A DNA stretch of 64,000 nucleotides. Source: Lancefieldella parvula (lineage in GTDB: Bacteria; Actinomycetota; Coriobacteriia; Coriobacteriales; Atopobiaceae). This document shows, in pieces, positions 6,847 to 15,784 of this stretch. Every line of letters begins with the position of its first letter. Position 1 is the first letter of the stretch. Where the stretch lies: assembly GCA_023300185.1 (NCBI GenBank), contig CP097092.1:558001-622000 (forward strand). Direction: 5' to 3'. Both the position numbers and the translations under genes were made by a program. The notes below the pieces were generated by a model, which was not told the DNA's origin, ran no database searches, and worked only from the letters and a program-made list of their open reading frames with translations.

Positions 6847-9450
6847 ATGGATCAGAAAGTTTTTGATGTACAAGGAATGACATGCGCAAGTTGTTCTGCG
6901 CACGTGGAGAAGGCAGCAAACTCTGTCTCTGGTGTCTCTGAGGCACGCGTTAATCTGCTTAAAAATTCTATGGAAGTTGATTATGACGGTAATCCAGATA
7001 CCCTCAAGCAGATTTCTGACGCAGTAAGCAAAGCAGGCTATGAGGCAACACCTCGTAGCGACAAAAAAGATTCTGCTGCAGCTACTAAGGCAGATGCTAC
7101 CGATGCTTCAGAAAAGGCGGTAAAGCAGAAGAGAGTTGAGCTTATTTCCTCAATGGCGTTTGCCATTCCACTGCTCTATCTTGCCATGGGTGAGATGATA
7201 GGCGCACCTGTTCCATCTGCTGTTTCTGGAATGAATGGCATGATGAACTTGGCTCTTACTGAGCTTTTGCTTTGCATTCCTATTCTCTTTATTTGTCGTC
7301 ACTATTTCATTGGCGGATTCCGCGCGTTTTTGCATGGCTCGCCTAATATGGATTCGCTCATTGCGCTGGGTTCAGCAGCGTCGTTTGCTTACAGTGTTGT
7401 TAGCCTGTACCAGATGGCAAATGCTTTTATTGCAGGAGATGTTGCTGCAGCTCACCAAGCAATGCACGGCATGTACTTTGAGACCGCAGGTGTGATTCTT
7501 GCTCTGATTTCCCTGGGCAAGTTCTTTGAGGCGCGCGCAAAGGGTCATACCACAGGTGCAATTAGCGCACTTATGAACCTTGCTCCAAAGACGGCTATTC
7601 TCGTCAAAGACGGTATTGAGCAGGAAGTTCCTGCAGAGACCGTTGTGGTGGGAGACGTTCTTGTGGTAAGGGCAGGTCAGTCGATTCCTGTTGATGGCCA
7701 GCTCATCGAAGGAGAAGGATCTGTCGATGAGTCCGCTATTACCGGAGAGCCCGTTCCTGTAAGCAAGGTTGTTGGGGACTCCGTAACAGGCGCTACGGTA
7801 TCTACCGGCGGCTGGTTTAAGATGCGTGCCACCGCTGTTGGCGATGATACAACGCTTGCAGGCATCATTCGCCTGGTTGATGAGGCAACAAGCTCCAAAG
7901 CACCTATTGAGCGTCTTGCTGACAGCATTGCTGGTATCTTTGTACCTGTTGTCATTGGAATTGCGCTGGTAACGTTTGCAGCATGGTTTGTTTTTGTAGC
8001 TCCTGGTGACTTTGCGGTTGCTCTCTCGCACGCTGTTGCTGTTCTGGTTATTTCCTGCCCTTGCGCACTTGGTCTGGCAACGCCTACCGCCATTATGGTG
8101 GGCACCGGCCTGGGCGCTTCAAATGGCATTTTGGTCAAATCCGCCGAGGCGCTTGAGGGCGCGGTTAGAGCAACCGTGGTTGTTCTTGATAAGACGGGAA
8201 CGCTCACTGAGGGCAAGCCAAGCGTAACTGATGTTCTTTGTGCAGGTAGTACCTCCGAGAATCAGTTGCTCGAGTATGCATATGCGCTTGAGCAAAAGAG
8301 TGAGCATCCACTTGCGCAGGCTATTGTTACGTATGCTCAAGAGAAGCTTGGAGAGTCTGCAGGCAGCTCTCTTGATGTACAGGAGTTCTCACAGGTTGCT
8401 GGTGGTGGCCTTATAGCAACGGTTGGCGAAAAACGCCTTGTAGCAGGAAACGCTCGTCTTATGGAGCAGGAGGGTATCAGCACACAAGAGCTGACTTCCC
8501 AGGCTCAGCAGCTAGCTGAACAGGCAAAAACACCGCTGTACTTTGCACTTGAGGGCAAACTTCTTGGTGTCATTGCTGTAGCCGACAAGGTTAAGCAAAC
8601 TAGCGCATCTACCATTGCTCGTCTTCGTACTATGGGCGTTAAGTCCGTCATGCTTACTGGCGATCAGGCAACAACGGCAAACGTTATTGGTAAGGAGCTT
8701 GGTGTTGACCAGGTTATCTCTGACGTCTTGCCAAGCCAAAAAGAGTCTTACATTAGGCAGTTCCAGGATGCTGGAGAAAACGTTGTCATGGTTGGCGATG
8801 GCATCAACGATGCTCCAGCGCTTGCGCGAGCAAACGTGGGAATTGCAATTGGTGCAGGCACCGATGTTGCTATTGAGTCCGCTGACATTGTCTTGATGAA
8901 GTCTGATCCAGCTGACGTTGCCACCTCAATTGAGCTCTCTCGAGCCACCATGACCAACATCAAAGAAAACCTGTTCTGGGCACTGTTCTATAACACCATT
9001 TGTATCCCTGTTGCTATGGGCCTGTTGTATCCATTTGGTATTTCGCTGAACCCAATGATTGGTGCAGCCGCCATGGGCTTCTCGTCAGTCTTTGTTGTAT
9101 GCAATGCACTGCGCCTGCGCACCTGGAAGCCAAAGAATACCAGCTCAGCAACCCGCCAAGACGCTCATGACACAAAACCAGTCATTGACGTTCAGCCTAA
9201 GTCCACAAACGACGCATCCGCGTCACAGAAGGAGGAATCTTATATGGAGAAGAAACTAAACGTAGAGGGCATGTCTTGCCAGCACTGTGTTGCACACGTC
9301 ACACAGGCTCTTGAGGCTGTCGAGGGTGTCTCTAAGGCAACTGTTTCACTTGACGAGAAGAGCGCTGTAGTTGAGCTGTCTTCTGATGTCGCTGATAGCG
9401 CATTGGTTGACGCTGTTGTTCAGGCAGGATATGAGGCTACTATTGCCTAA
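6847..9450 (+). CDS. copA: Copper-exporting P1B-type ATPase with C-terminal CopZ-like domain
   Basis: Cu(I) efflux pump in the cytoplasmic membrane. Order: N-terminal heavy-metal domain with GMTCASC (residues ~10-16), eight or so membrane helices, actuator TGEP, transmembrane CPC (ISCPCALG), phosphorylation loop DKTGTLT, SEHP motif and hinge GDGINDAPAL. After the usual end of the pump comes a ~35-residue linker and a second metal-binding domain with GMSCQHC. A canonical ribosome site (AAGGAGGA, 9229-9236) lies 7 bases before an in-frame ATG at 9244, suggesting separate production of that last domain. Co-transcribed with csoR. The 3' end overlaps the convergent add gene by 11 bases. Confidence 0.95.
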   Translation: MDQKVFDVQGMTCASCSAHVEKAANSVSGVSEARVNLLKNSMEVDYDGNPDTLKQISDAVSKAGYEATPRSDKKDSAAATKADATDASEKAVKQKRVELISSMAFAIPLLYLAMGEMIGAPVPSAVSGMNGMMNLALTELLLCIPILFICRHYFIGGFRAFLHGSPNMDSLIALGSAASFAYSVVSLYQMANAFIAGDVAAAHQAMHGMYFETAGVILALISLGKFFEARAKGHTTGAISALMNLAPKTAILVKDGIEQEVPAETVVVGDVLVVRAGQSIPVDGQLIEGEGSVDESAITGEPVPVSKVVGDSVTGATVSTGGWFKMRATAVGDDTTLAGIIRLVDEATSSKAPIERLADSIAGIFVPVVIGIALVTFAAWFVFVAPGDFAVALSHAVAVLVISCPCALGLATPTAIMVGTGLGASNGILVKSAEALEGAVRATVVVLDKTGTLTEGKPSVTDVLCAGSTSENQLLEYAYALEQKSEHPLAQAIVTYAQEKLGESAGSSLDVQEFSQVAGGGLIATVGEKRLVAGNARLMEQEGISTQELTSQAQQLAEQAKTPLYFALEGKLLGVIAVADKVKQTSASTIARLRTMGVKSVMLTGDQATTANVIGKELGVDQVISDVLPSQKESYIRQFQDAGENVVMVGDGINDAPALARANVGIAIGAGTDVAIESADIVLMKSDPADVATSIELSRATMTNIKENLFWALFYNTICIPVAMGLLYPFGISLNPMIGAAAMGFSSVFVVCNALRLRTWKPKNTSSATRQDAHDTKPVIDVQPKSTNDASASQKEESYMEKKLNVEGMSCQHCVAHVTQALEAVEGVSKATVSLDEKSAVVELSSDVADSALVDAVVQAGYEATIA
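9244..9450 (+). CDS. CopZ-like copper chaperone encoded inside the copA 3' end
   Basis: In-frame internal start ATG 9244 would give a 68-residue protein consisting exactly of a heavy-metal-associated domain (GMSCQHC at residues ~9-15), the size of stand-alone CopZ. AAGGAGGA at 9229-9236 is a near-perfect ribosome site. Two readings fit: a copZ gene that became fused when the copA stop codon was lost, or deliberate dual production of fused and free chaperone. Independent translation is inference. Confidence 0.4.
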   Translation: MEKKLNVEGMSCQHCVAHVTQALEAVEGVSKATVSLDEKSAVVELSSDVADSALVDAVVQAGYEATIA

Positions 9451-10438
9451 GGTAGGCAAGTAGACGGTCCTTCTCGCTAGAATCACTAAATACCGCACGT
9501 GCAGCATTTTTTGCAAGCTCACGTGCGGTATTTTTGTCTAGACCGCAGTGCTGCTGTAAAAGCTCAAACTCGCGCGAGAGGGTGGTGTTGGAGACAGTCA
9601 TGTTGTCCGTGTTGACAGTAACCGTCAGGCCAGCATCAAGCAGTTGCTCAAGCGGGAAGCGCTCTATTGACTCAAAGATGCGCGTCTGAACGTTGCTGGT
9701 AGGGCAAATCTCAAGGGCAACATTTGCAGCTTTAAGATCCCGGATAACGCCCGCGTCCTCCAAGGAGCGAACACCGTGGCCAATACGTTGTGCGCCAAGT
9801 CGAAGTGCAGCCTTGATGCTTTCTGGGCCAGCTGCTTCTCCCGCGTGGATAGTAAAAGGAACGTCTTTTCTTTGTGCTTCTGCAAAAAGTGACGAGAAAT
9901 TCTCTGTGGCAAAGAGCGCTTCTGCTCCTGCTAAGTCTGCTGCTACGACGCCATTTCCAAGGTACGCTGCAGCCAGATCAATTGACTCTTCATTTTTGTG
10001 CTTAAGCTTTTCACCTGTGCCACGCATAGCGCAAATAAGGTATGCCGTGTGGAGCGCTGACTGTGGATGCTCTGCATAGAAGTCAGCTCTACCAGCAAGA
10101 GCAGCCTCAAGGACTTCTTGCTGAGAAAGACCTCCTGCAGTAAGACTTCCTGGTGCAAAGCGGGGTTCAGCGTAGAGAATGCCCTCCGCGTCCAGCTGCT
10201 CGTGAAATGCCTTTGCAATCGTGCGGATGCCCTGTGCAGATTGCATAAGCTTGAGCGGCAGCTCAAATGTTGCAAGATACTGGTTAAGATCCTGGCAATG
10301 AGCTGGGACTTGCATCTTTTCTTGAAGCTCAGCCAAAGAGAAATCAAGTCCCGCTTCTGCTGCAAGTTGAGCTGCGGCAGGAAGTGGAATTGATCCATCA
10401 AGGTGGACATGCAAATCGATAAGAGCACAGGAGCTCAT
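9440..10438 (-). CDS. add: Adenosine deaminase
   Basis: Zn-dependent TIM-barrel deaminase converting adenosine (or a related purine nucleoside) to inosine; 332 residues, normal length. The metal ligands are visible in LHVHLDGS (His-x-His) near the start. FTIHAGE carries a further metal-binding His with the catalytic Glu. IGHG follows, and the late VTVNTDN carries the Asp ligand. TAGGAGG lies ~5 bases before the start on the minus strand. The last part of the coding region contains an 11-bp inverted repeat that, read on the plus strand, is a perfect terminator for copA. Role: purine salvage. Confidence 0.9.
   Translation of the reverse strand: MSSCALIDLHVHLDGSIPLPAAAQLAAEAGLDFSLAELQEKMQVPAHCQDLNQYLATFELPLKLMQSAQGIRTIAKAFHEQLDAEGILYAEPRFAPGSLTAGGLSQQEVLEAALAGRADFYAEHPQSALHTAYLICAMRGTGEKLKHKNEESIDLAAAYLGNGVVAADLAGAEALFATENFSSLFAEAQRKDVPFTIHAGEAAGPESIKAALRLGAQRIGHGVRSLEDAGVIRDLKAANVALEICPTSNVQTRIFESIERFPLEQLLDAGLTVTVNTDNMTVSNTTLSREFELLQQHCGLDKNTARELAKNAARAVFSDSSEKDRLLAYLRQ
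9491..9535 (+). terminator. Intrinsic terminator of copA, embedded in the add coding region
   Basis: TACCGCACGTG (9491-9501) pairs perfectly with CACGTGCGGTA (9520-9530), followed by five T on the plus strand. It lies 41 bases past the copA stop and wholly inside the convergent add gene, so one stretch serves as coding sequence and as terminator. Confidence 0.75.
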
Positions 10439-10483
10439 AGCGCCTCCTACAAGAAACGTATGCTATGGCGCAAAGAGCGCAAA

Positions 10484-11527
10484 CTAGATAGCTACATCAT
10501 ACGGTAGGGAAGTGGCGTTTTCCAAATCGTTTGCAAGTTTTTCAAACTGGTACCCATTGACGCGCTCTAGCAGGCGCACCTCATCAGGCAAAACGTCATA
10601 GTGAATCTGCGAGCAAATAGCACAGGCAATAGATCCAATGGTGTCTGTATCTCCACCCATCTCCGCGGCTATTCTCGCCGCTCTAGAGACCTTACCCTGA
10701 GAGAGCTTTACCACCGCTAGAACTGCAGGTATGGTCTCTATGGTTTCATAACCACAGCCGCAGTAGTCGTAGATGTCTCTTGATGCTGCTAGGGGAGCCT
10801 CAAGGTTTTTGGCGCCCTCGCAGAATTCCAATGCCATGATGCACTTTTGATACATGCTAGGCATAGGCATTTGTGTACCAATTTTTGTGTAGAGAGCTCG
10901 GTGTCCGTAACTTAAAGCAGTTTCAAGAGCGTCCTCAACCGTAAACGAGTTTTCAGAAAGACCTCTGCTTATGGCGGCCACAATCATTGATGCGCCCATG
11001 ATAGCTACGTTGGTTCCGTGCGTGGGAAGCGCAAGATCAGTAACGCTGTTAATGAGCGCATGTTTGTCTTTCCAGCTCACAATTGAAGCCATCGGCGCAC
11101 ATTTCATGGCGCATCCGTTAGTGGTTCCAAGGCGACCGCATGTTTTAAGCGAGTGGCCAGAAAGTCGATTAGCTAACGCAGCTCTTGTGGAAGGGCCAAC
11201 TACCTGAGCAGCGTTTGGCTCTGTTGCCACATAATTTTCTAGCGCATCAAAGTAGCGGGATTGGTTAAAAACTCCCTGGTTATCAATGATGTTTTTAGTC
11301 AAAATGATTGCGTTTGCGGTGTCATCTGTAGTTTGACCTGCGGTAAAAGGTCTTCCAAAAAAGTCATTTTTAGGTGGACTTGAAAGACTTTGAACTCCAT
11401 CAGGAAATGCAAAATCAATTTGGTGTGGTGACATCATCTCTGTTGGCATGCCATAGGCGTCACCATAGGCAAGGGCCGTAAGCATCCTATAGAGTTTGAT
11501 TTTTCTTGCCGTATTCATGTTACTCAC
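10484..11527 (-). CDS. ADP-ribosylglycohydrolase (DraG/ARH superfamily)
   Basis: Likely Mg-dependent hydrolase removing ADP-ribose from proteins or small molecules. DraG-fold markers are present: AYGDAYGMPTE near residue 20, TDDTANA (metal-binding Thr-Asp-Asp) at ~65 and GGDTDTIG near 290 (second metal Asp pair). Length of 347 is normal. Either GTG 11527 or ATG 11518 could be the start; I give the longer one. GTG 11527 overlaps the stop of a 31-codon ORF upstream. The target cannot be told from sequence, and no partner ADP-ribosyltransferase is encoded nearby. Confidence 0.8.
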   Translation of the reverse strand: MSNMNTARKIKLYRMLTALAYGDAYGMPTEMMSPHQIDFAFPDGVQSLSSPPKNDFFGRPFTAGQTTDDTANAIILTKNIIDNQGVFNQSRYFDALENYVATEPNAAQVVGPSTRAALANRLSGHSLKTCGRLGTTNGCAMKCAPMASIVSWKDKHALINSVTDLALPTHGTNVAIMGASMIVAAISRGLSENSFTVEDALETALSYGHRALYTKIGTQMPMPSMYQKCIMALEFCEGAKNLEAPLAASRDIYDYCGCGYETIETIPAVLAVVKLSQGKVSRAARIAAEMGGDTDTIGSIACAICSQIHYDVLPDEVRLLERVNGYQFEKLANDLENATSLPYDVAI

Positions 11528-11615
11528 GCTTCTTCATGCGAGAAGAACGCGATGTTTTGGCTCTGCAGAGACTATTTTTACCTGCAGAGATAAGCTTCTC
11601 ATAGCAGCGTGCCAT
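11520..11615 (-). CDS. Possible 31-residue basic small protein
   Basis: Short ORF on the minus strand, starting at 11615 with GGGGAG 5 bases upstream and ending where the ADP-ribosylglycohydrolase begins (its stop overlaps that gene's GTG). The product is Lys/Arg-rich with two Cys (MARCYEKLI..., LCRAK...). Good spacing and stop/start overlap suggest translational coupling. There is no recognisable family, so it could be a leader ORF or chance. Confidence 0.3.
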   Translation of the reverse strand: MARCYEKLISAGKNSLCRAKTSRSSRMKKRE

Positions 11616-11952
11616 GATTGCTCCCCTCAATTAGATATTCTCTGTCTTTGCAGGTTTTTTCTTTACTGTGCCGTAAGGAATGCCTCACTCCTTAGATCCT
11701 TACTTTCCCAGCTTGTAGTCGCAATACAAGCTAGATAGCTCAGACAGAAAATATCTCCCCCAAGTATGTTTAAAGATATCAAATATTTAAGTATTACTAC
11801 AGGGGGTAAGGCTTATTAATCGGTAGGCGGTAGCTGAAGAGAGTTTAGAGGTTTTGTGCTCACAATAGTGACTACATGCTGTCTTATATTCTCTCTAACG
11901 CACTGAGCCATTGCTGGGTAAAATGGTTTGTAGCAATCTGAAAGGAATGGAC
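11616..11952. other. Intergenic region between divergent genes
   Basis: About 337 bases separate the minus-strand ADP-ribosylglycohydrolase unit from the plus-strand PLC-like gene. Both promoters must lie here. I see an inverted pair around 11677-11702 (TAAGGAATG and CTCCTTA-type segments) and AT-rich stretches near 11775-11800, but no clear promoter, RNA gene or family-level signal. Confidence 0.4.
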
Positions 11953-12916
11953 ATGCCCGCAATTTTGACTCATGACTTCTTTGGCAAGGATGCCTTTGAT
12001 ATAGCTGCAGGCAAACTTGGTTTTTCTACGATGGAGGAACGAGAAGCTTTTCTGTTGGGTAACCAAGGTCCAGATCCACTGTTTTATTTAGCAGCAGATC
12101 CGCTACTACATCGCTATGCCAAATACGCATCAATCATGCATAAAGAAAAAACGCCTGAACTCCTTCTTTCTATGCGAGACGCAATTGCGCCTCTGCCACT
12201 CAAAGATGTTGCGGTCGCTCGCGCCTATATTGCGGGATTCCTCTGTCACTATATGCTTGATTCAACCGCTCATCCCTTTGTTTATTACTGGCAAAACATG
12301 CTTACCTCTCAAGGTGTAGAGGGCTTGGATGATTCTGCTAAAAATCAAGTACATGCAGAAATCGAGAAGGACCTTGATGAAGCAATTCTTTACGCCCATC
12401 TTGGTAAAACGGTAGCTACGTATAGGCCGTATAGTGAGGTTTTGAAGGGCGTCGCTGCATACGCTCTACGTTTTGGATAGAGTGTTTTTCTTTGCGTTAC
12501 TATGGACGTATGAAAAACCTACCGATACCAGGATTTTCTCGTCAGCTGCTGTTGATTTTAGGATTATCCAGCACCTTGCATATTCACCAACAGGTAAGAA
12601 GAGAAAGCTACTTGGTCACCTTGAACGCACCTTTGGTACAAATAGGTTCTCTTTGATTGAGGCGCTCTCTCACGGGGCAAGAGAATCTTCTGATTCTGAT
12701 TTTGATAACAGAGCGGGAAATGAGTGGACTGATCCTTTTACGGGAGAGGTGCGCAAAGAGAGCTTCTGGGATTTGTATGACCATGCATTGGCAAATGTGC
12801 CGTATGCACTTGACGTTTTCTTCTCGCCAGACTTTAATCTTGATACTGCAAAAGAGCTTACGCAAAATCTGAACTTTGATGGTCAGACGCTTGCAGATGA
12901 AGGTTCGACAGAATAG
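11953..12916 (+). CDS. Zinc-dependent phospholipase C-like protein (frameshifted)
   Basis: Resembles the zinc-dependent PLC/S1-P1-nuclease-like proteins found in Firmicutes and Coriobacteria (PAILTHDFFGKD at the start, GNQGPDP, and GFLCHYMLDSTAHPF with metal-binding His/Asp). Frame 1 stops at 12478-12480. Frame 2 continues with LDRVFFFALLWTYEKP and the rest of the all-helical domain. A +1 shift in the TTTT run at ~12471-12474 explains this. Start ATG 11953 is 6 bases after GAAAGGA; ATG 11947 is too close. There is no signal peptide, so it is likely cytoplasmic. The true activity is unproven. Confidence 0.7.
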
Positions 12917-12922
12917 GTTTTT

Positions 12923-13702
12923 GTGGCAACGTACGTTTTTTCTGATATTCACGGTCATGTAGAGCCGCTTAGGCGTGCTCTAGAGCGTATTAATCCAACT
13001 GAGTCAGACGTGTTCTATTGTCTTGGCGACATGATTGACCGTGGCCCTAGCTCGCTTGCCACTATAAAGACAATTCGCGAGCTTCCTAACTGTACGGTTT
13101 TAATGGGCAATCATGAGCAGCTTGCGCTGCAAGCGTTGGACCCAGAAGCCGATATTGAAGCTCAGTTTATGTGGCAGATTAACGGGGGAGACGCAACACT
13201 TGCTGAGCTCAAGATGCTTTCTGAAGAAGAATATGGTGAGCTGATTGACTGGTTGCAGGCGCTTCCTTTGTACGCCACCGCTGAGGTCCAAGGTAGAGAT
13301 TTTGTTCTGGTGCATGCGGGTGTAAAGTCTAATGGTGTTCCCTTGCCAACCGCCTGGGATAAGACTTCTTTGGAGCAGTATTTAAGCAAGCAATCTGAAA
13401 ACGATCTTTTGTGGATTCGTGAAGAGTTTTGGCAATATCCTACGGATTTCCACACGTCAGAAGCAGCGTATCCTATTGTAATTTGCGGCCATACACCTAC
13501 TCCTTTGTTAGCAAGCTTTGGTGCAAAAAACTTGAACCGCAGTGCCACCACTCCTGATGGTCTTGCGCAATGGGTCCAGTCAGATGGCGATAAGTGGGGA
13601 ATTGACACGGGCACTACAGGTGGAGCCGGCTATGGCCAAGTAACTGTGCTGCGCCTTGACGATTTGCAGGAGTTTGTTGAGCCGCTGCAAGAAGGCGAGT
13701 AG
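12923..13702 (+). CDS. Metallophosphoesterase (serine/threonine protein phosphatase-like)
   Basis: Calcineurin-like phosphoesterase, 259 residues. All core motifs are visible: SDIHGH (residues 6-11), GDMIDRG (~36-42), GNHEQ (~62-66), VHAG (~129) and CGHTP (~187). The layout resembles bacterial PrpE/ApaH-like and PPP-family phosphatases, so the substrate could be a phosphoprotein or a dinucleoside polyphosphate. GTG 12923 starts 6 bases after the PLC-like gene, suggesting one transcript that also includes the next gene. Confidence 0.85.
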   Translation: MATYVFSDIHGHVEPLRRALERINPTESDVFYCLGDMIDRGPSSLATIKTIRELPNCTVLMGNHEQLALQALDPEADIEAQFMWQINGGDATLAELKMLSEEEYGELIDWLQALPLYATAEVQGRDFVLVHAGVKSNGVPLPTAWDKTSLEQYLSKQSENDLLWIREEFWQYPTDFHTSEAAYPIVICGHTPTPLLASFGAKNLNRSATTPDGLAQWVQSDGDKWGIDTGTTGGAGYGQVTVLRLDDLQEFVEPLQEGE

Positions 13703-13704
13703 CT

Positions 13705-14262
13705 GTGGCTGCGAAGATATCCCAGCCTGCCGGCGATGCTGCCAAAACTGCGCTTACGCATGTAAAGAACACGCTTGACCCTATCATCTTTCCCAATTCT
13801 CGCGTGTTGCTTTTGGGATCCATGCCTAGTCCCAAGTCTCGAGAAATTGGCTTTTACTTTGGCAATCCTCAGAATAGATTCTGGCGCGTAGTTGCCGCGT
13901 TATATGGCGAGAAACCCCTCAAGTCCATACCTGAAAAGATTGATTTCTGCAAAAGACATCATCTTGCTCTCTGTGATGTGCTTAAGGCTTGTGATATTAA
14001 GGGCGCAAGCGACGCTTCTATTGCAAATCCAGTTCCACACAACATTGGCGCTCTTATTCAAGATTCATCAATCTGCGCCATTTTTACACTTGGTGGGACG
14101 GCAACAAAATTTTATAAGCGCTACACCGAGCAACAAACTGGTATTTCCGCACGTCAACTGCCCTCTACAAGTCCTGCTAATGCACGTATGTCAGTTGATG
14201 ATTTAGTGGAAGAATTTTCCATTATCAAAAAATTTACCAATTGTGAGTTGACAATATCCTAG
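13705..14262 (+). CDS. DNA-deoxyinosine (hypoxanthine) glycosylase, uracil-DNA glycosylase superfamily
   Basis: Base-excision repair enzyme. GSMPSPKSREIGFYFGNPQN near residue 38, LCDVLKACDIKGASDASI near 90 and LPSTSPAN near 152 match the deoxyinosine-glycosylase branch of the UDG superfamily, which removes hypoxanthine arising from adenine deamination. Length (185) is normal. GTG 13705 starts 2 bases after the phosphatase stop, so translation is coupled. Assignment is by recognised motifs. Confidence 0.8.
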   Translation: MAAKISQPAGDAAKTALTHVKNTLDPIIFPNSRVLLLGSMPSPKSREIGFYFGNPQNRFWRVVAALYGEKPLKSIPEKIDFCKRHHLALCDVLKACDIKGASDASIANPVPHNIGALIQDSSICAIFTLGGTATKFYKRYTEQQTGISARQLPSTSPANARMSVDDLVEEFSIIKKFTNCELTIS

Positions 14263-14400
14263 TTGCGGCTAGGATTATACGCATGCGAATTATGGCTACG
14301 ACATACACTGCACTTTGTGCATGCACCGCGATGTGTCTGGTGCCCGGGTCACATACGACCAGGGTGTAATTGTCGCTGAGCAAAATTTTCCTGGTATAGA

Positions 14401-14457
14401 CTCGGGCGTAAAGCTATTTTGTAACTCTTGTGTGAGTATTCACACATCCCGAGAGGA
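14401..14457 (+). promoter_or_regulatory. Nested hairpin leader that covers the ribosome site of the amino-acid ABC operon
   Basis: CTCGGG (14401-14406) can pair with CCCGAG (14448-14453), whose end is part of the ribosome site GAGAGGA. Inside it, TGTGTGA (14429-14435) pairs perfectly with TCACACA (14440-14446) around a four-base loop. The structure would partly hide the ribosome site of the first permease, so it may control translation. Inferred from base pairing only. Confidence 0.35.
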
Positions 14458-14466
14458 TTTATTCGC

Positions 14467-15120
14467 ATGGACTGGAGCTTCATAGGGGAACACCTCCCAC
14501 TGTATGCAGAAGCTGCAAAAATAACGCTTTCCATCTCTTTCTTTGGAGTTGTCTTCTCGCTTATCGTTGGTTTGATAAGTGCTCAGATTTCGCTGTCAAA
14601 AATTCCTGTTTTGAGTCAGCTCAATGCTCTCTACGTTGAGCTTTCTAGAGGAACACCCCTGCTTATTCAGCTGTTTCTTATCTACTTTGGCCTGACTAAA
14701 GTTGGGCTCAAAATGGATGCAGAGGTAGCAGCTGTTGTGGGCCTAACATTTCTTGGCGGTTCCTATATGGCTGAGGTGTTTCGCGCAGGCTTTGAATCAG
14801 TTGCAGCTATTCAGTTTGAGTCTGCACAGGTTCTAGGTCTCTCCAAGATTCAAGCGCTCCAGCACGTTATTCTTCCACAGGCACTTTCTGTAGCAATTCC
14901 AGGCCTTGTTGCTAACGTCATTTTCTTGATTAAGGAATCTTCCGTTGTTTCCGGCATTGCTCTTGCAGATTTGATGTACGTAACCAAGGACATTATTGGC
15001 ATGCAATACGACACTACAGAAGCCCTCTTTATGCTGGTAATTGCCTATGTGATTATCCTTGTTCCTATTTCTTTGCTTGGCAGCTGGCTAGAGAGGAGGC
15101 TTGACTATGCCCGTCGATAA
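14467..15120 (+). CDS. Polar amino-acid ABC transporter permease 1
   Basis: Membrane subunit of a His/Glu/Gln/Arg-type importer, 217 residues with about five helices. ELSRGTPLLIQLFLIYFG is the hallmark of this permease family, and the EAA loop is seen as ESAQVLGLSKIQALQHVILPQA. ATG 14467 follows GAGAGGA. It overlaps the second permease by 14 bases. First gene of a four-gene importer operon (permease, permease, ATPase, binding protein). Confidence 0.88.
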   Translation: MDWSFIGEHLPLYAEAAKITLSISFFGVVFSLIVGLISAQISLSKIPVLSQLNALYVELSRGTPLLIQLFLIYFGLTKVGLKMDAEVAAVVGLTFLGGSYMAEVFRAGFESVAAIQFESAQVLGLSKIQALQHVILPQALSVAIPGLVANVIFLIKESSVVSGIALADLMYVTKDIIGMQYDTTEALFMLVIAYVIILVPISLLGSWLERRLDYARR

Positions 15121-15784
15121 CATTTTGCTGCAGGAAGGAGTAATAACGCGCCTTCTTGGAGGTCTTGCAACAACGGTGCACATTGGCCTTATCTCTGTGG
15201 CACTTTCTATTCCTCTTGGTATTCTCGTTGGACTTTTTATGACATCCAACAACAAGGTTGTTCGCGCAATTCTTCGCGTTTACCTTGAGATTGTTCGTGT
15301 TATGCCTCAACTGGTGTTGCTCTTTGTGGTGTACTTTGGCACTTCTGAATGGTTTGATGTCAACTTTGATGGCGTTGAGGCATCAATTGTGGTCTTTACC
15401 TTCTGGGGAGCTGCCGAGCTTGGGGACCTGGTAAGAGGAGCGTTGGAGTCAATTCCAGCATCTCAGTATGACGGTGCATTTGTACTTGGCCTTTCTCGCC
15501 AACAGACGTTCTTTAAGGTCATTTTGCCTCAGGCTTTCAAGCGTCTTTTGCCACCAGCCATCAATCTGATTACGCGCATGATTAAGACAACGGCGCTTTG
15601 TAATTTGATTAGTGTGGTTGAGCTGCTCAGAGTTGGTAGTCAGATTGCTGATTTTTATCGCTTCAAGTTCCCAACCGACGGAGCACTTTGGATCTATGGA
15701 GCTATTTTCTTCCTGTATTTTGCCGCCTGCTTCCCACTTTCGTATCTTTCACGCAGGCTTGAGAGGAGCGCCTCACATGAGTAA
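15107..15784 (+). CDS. Polar amino-acid ABC transporter permease 2
   Basis: Second membrane subunit, about 225 residues. LEIVRVMPQLVLLFVVYFG and the EAA-type loop DGAFVLGLSRQQTFFKVILPQAF place it in the same family as permease 1, so the pore is probably a heterodimer. AGGAGG at ~15094-15099 precedes ATG 15107 at normal spacing. It overlaps the ATPase gene by 8 bases. Confidence 0.88.
   Translation: MPVDNILLQEGVITRLLGGLATTVHIGLISVALSIPLGILVGLFMTSNNKVVRAILRVYLEIVRVMPQLVLLFVVYFGTSEWFDVNFDGVEASIVVFTFWGAAELGDLVRGALESIPASQYDGAFVLGLSRQQTFFKVILPQAFKRLLPPAINLITRMIKTTALCNLISVVELLRVGSQIADFYRFKFPTDGALWIYGAIFFLYFAACFPLSYLSRRLERSASHE

Noticed and set aside
11677..11702. A second small minus-strand ORF upstream of the 31-codon ORF
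   Set aside because: It would start at a GTG after AAGGAG, but runs out of frame through the next ribosome site and has no recognisable sequence.
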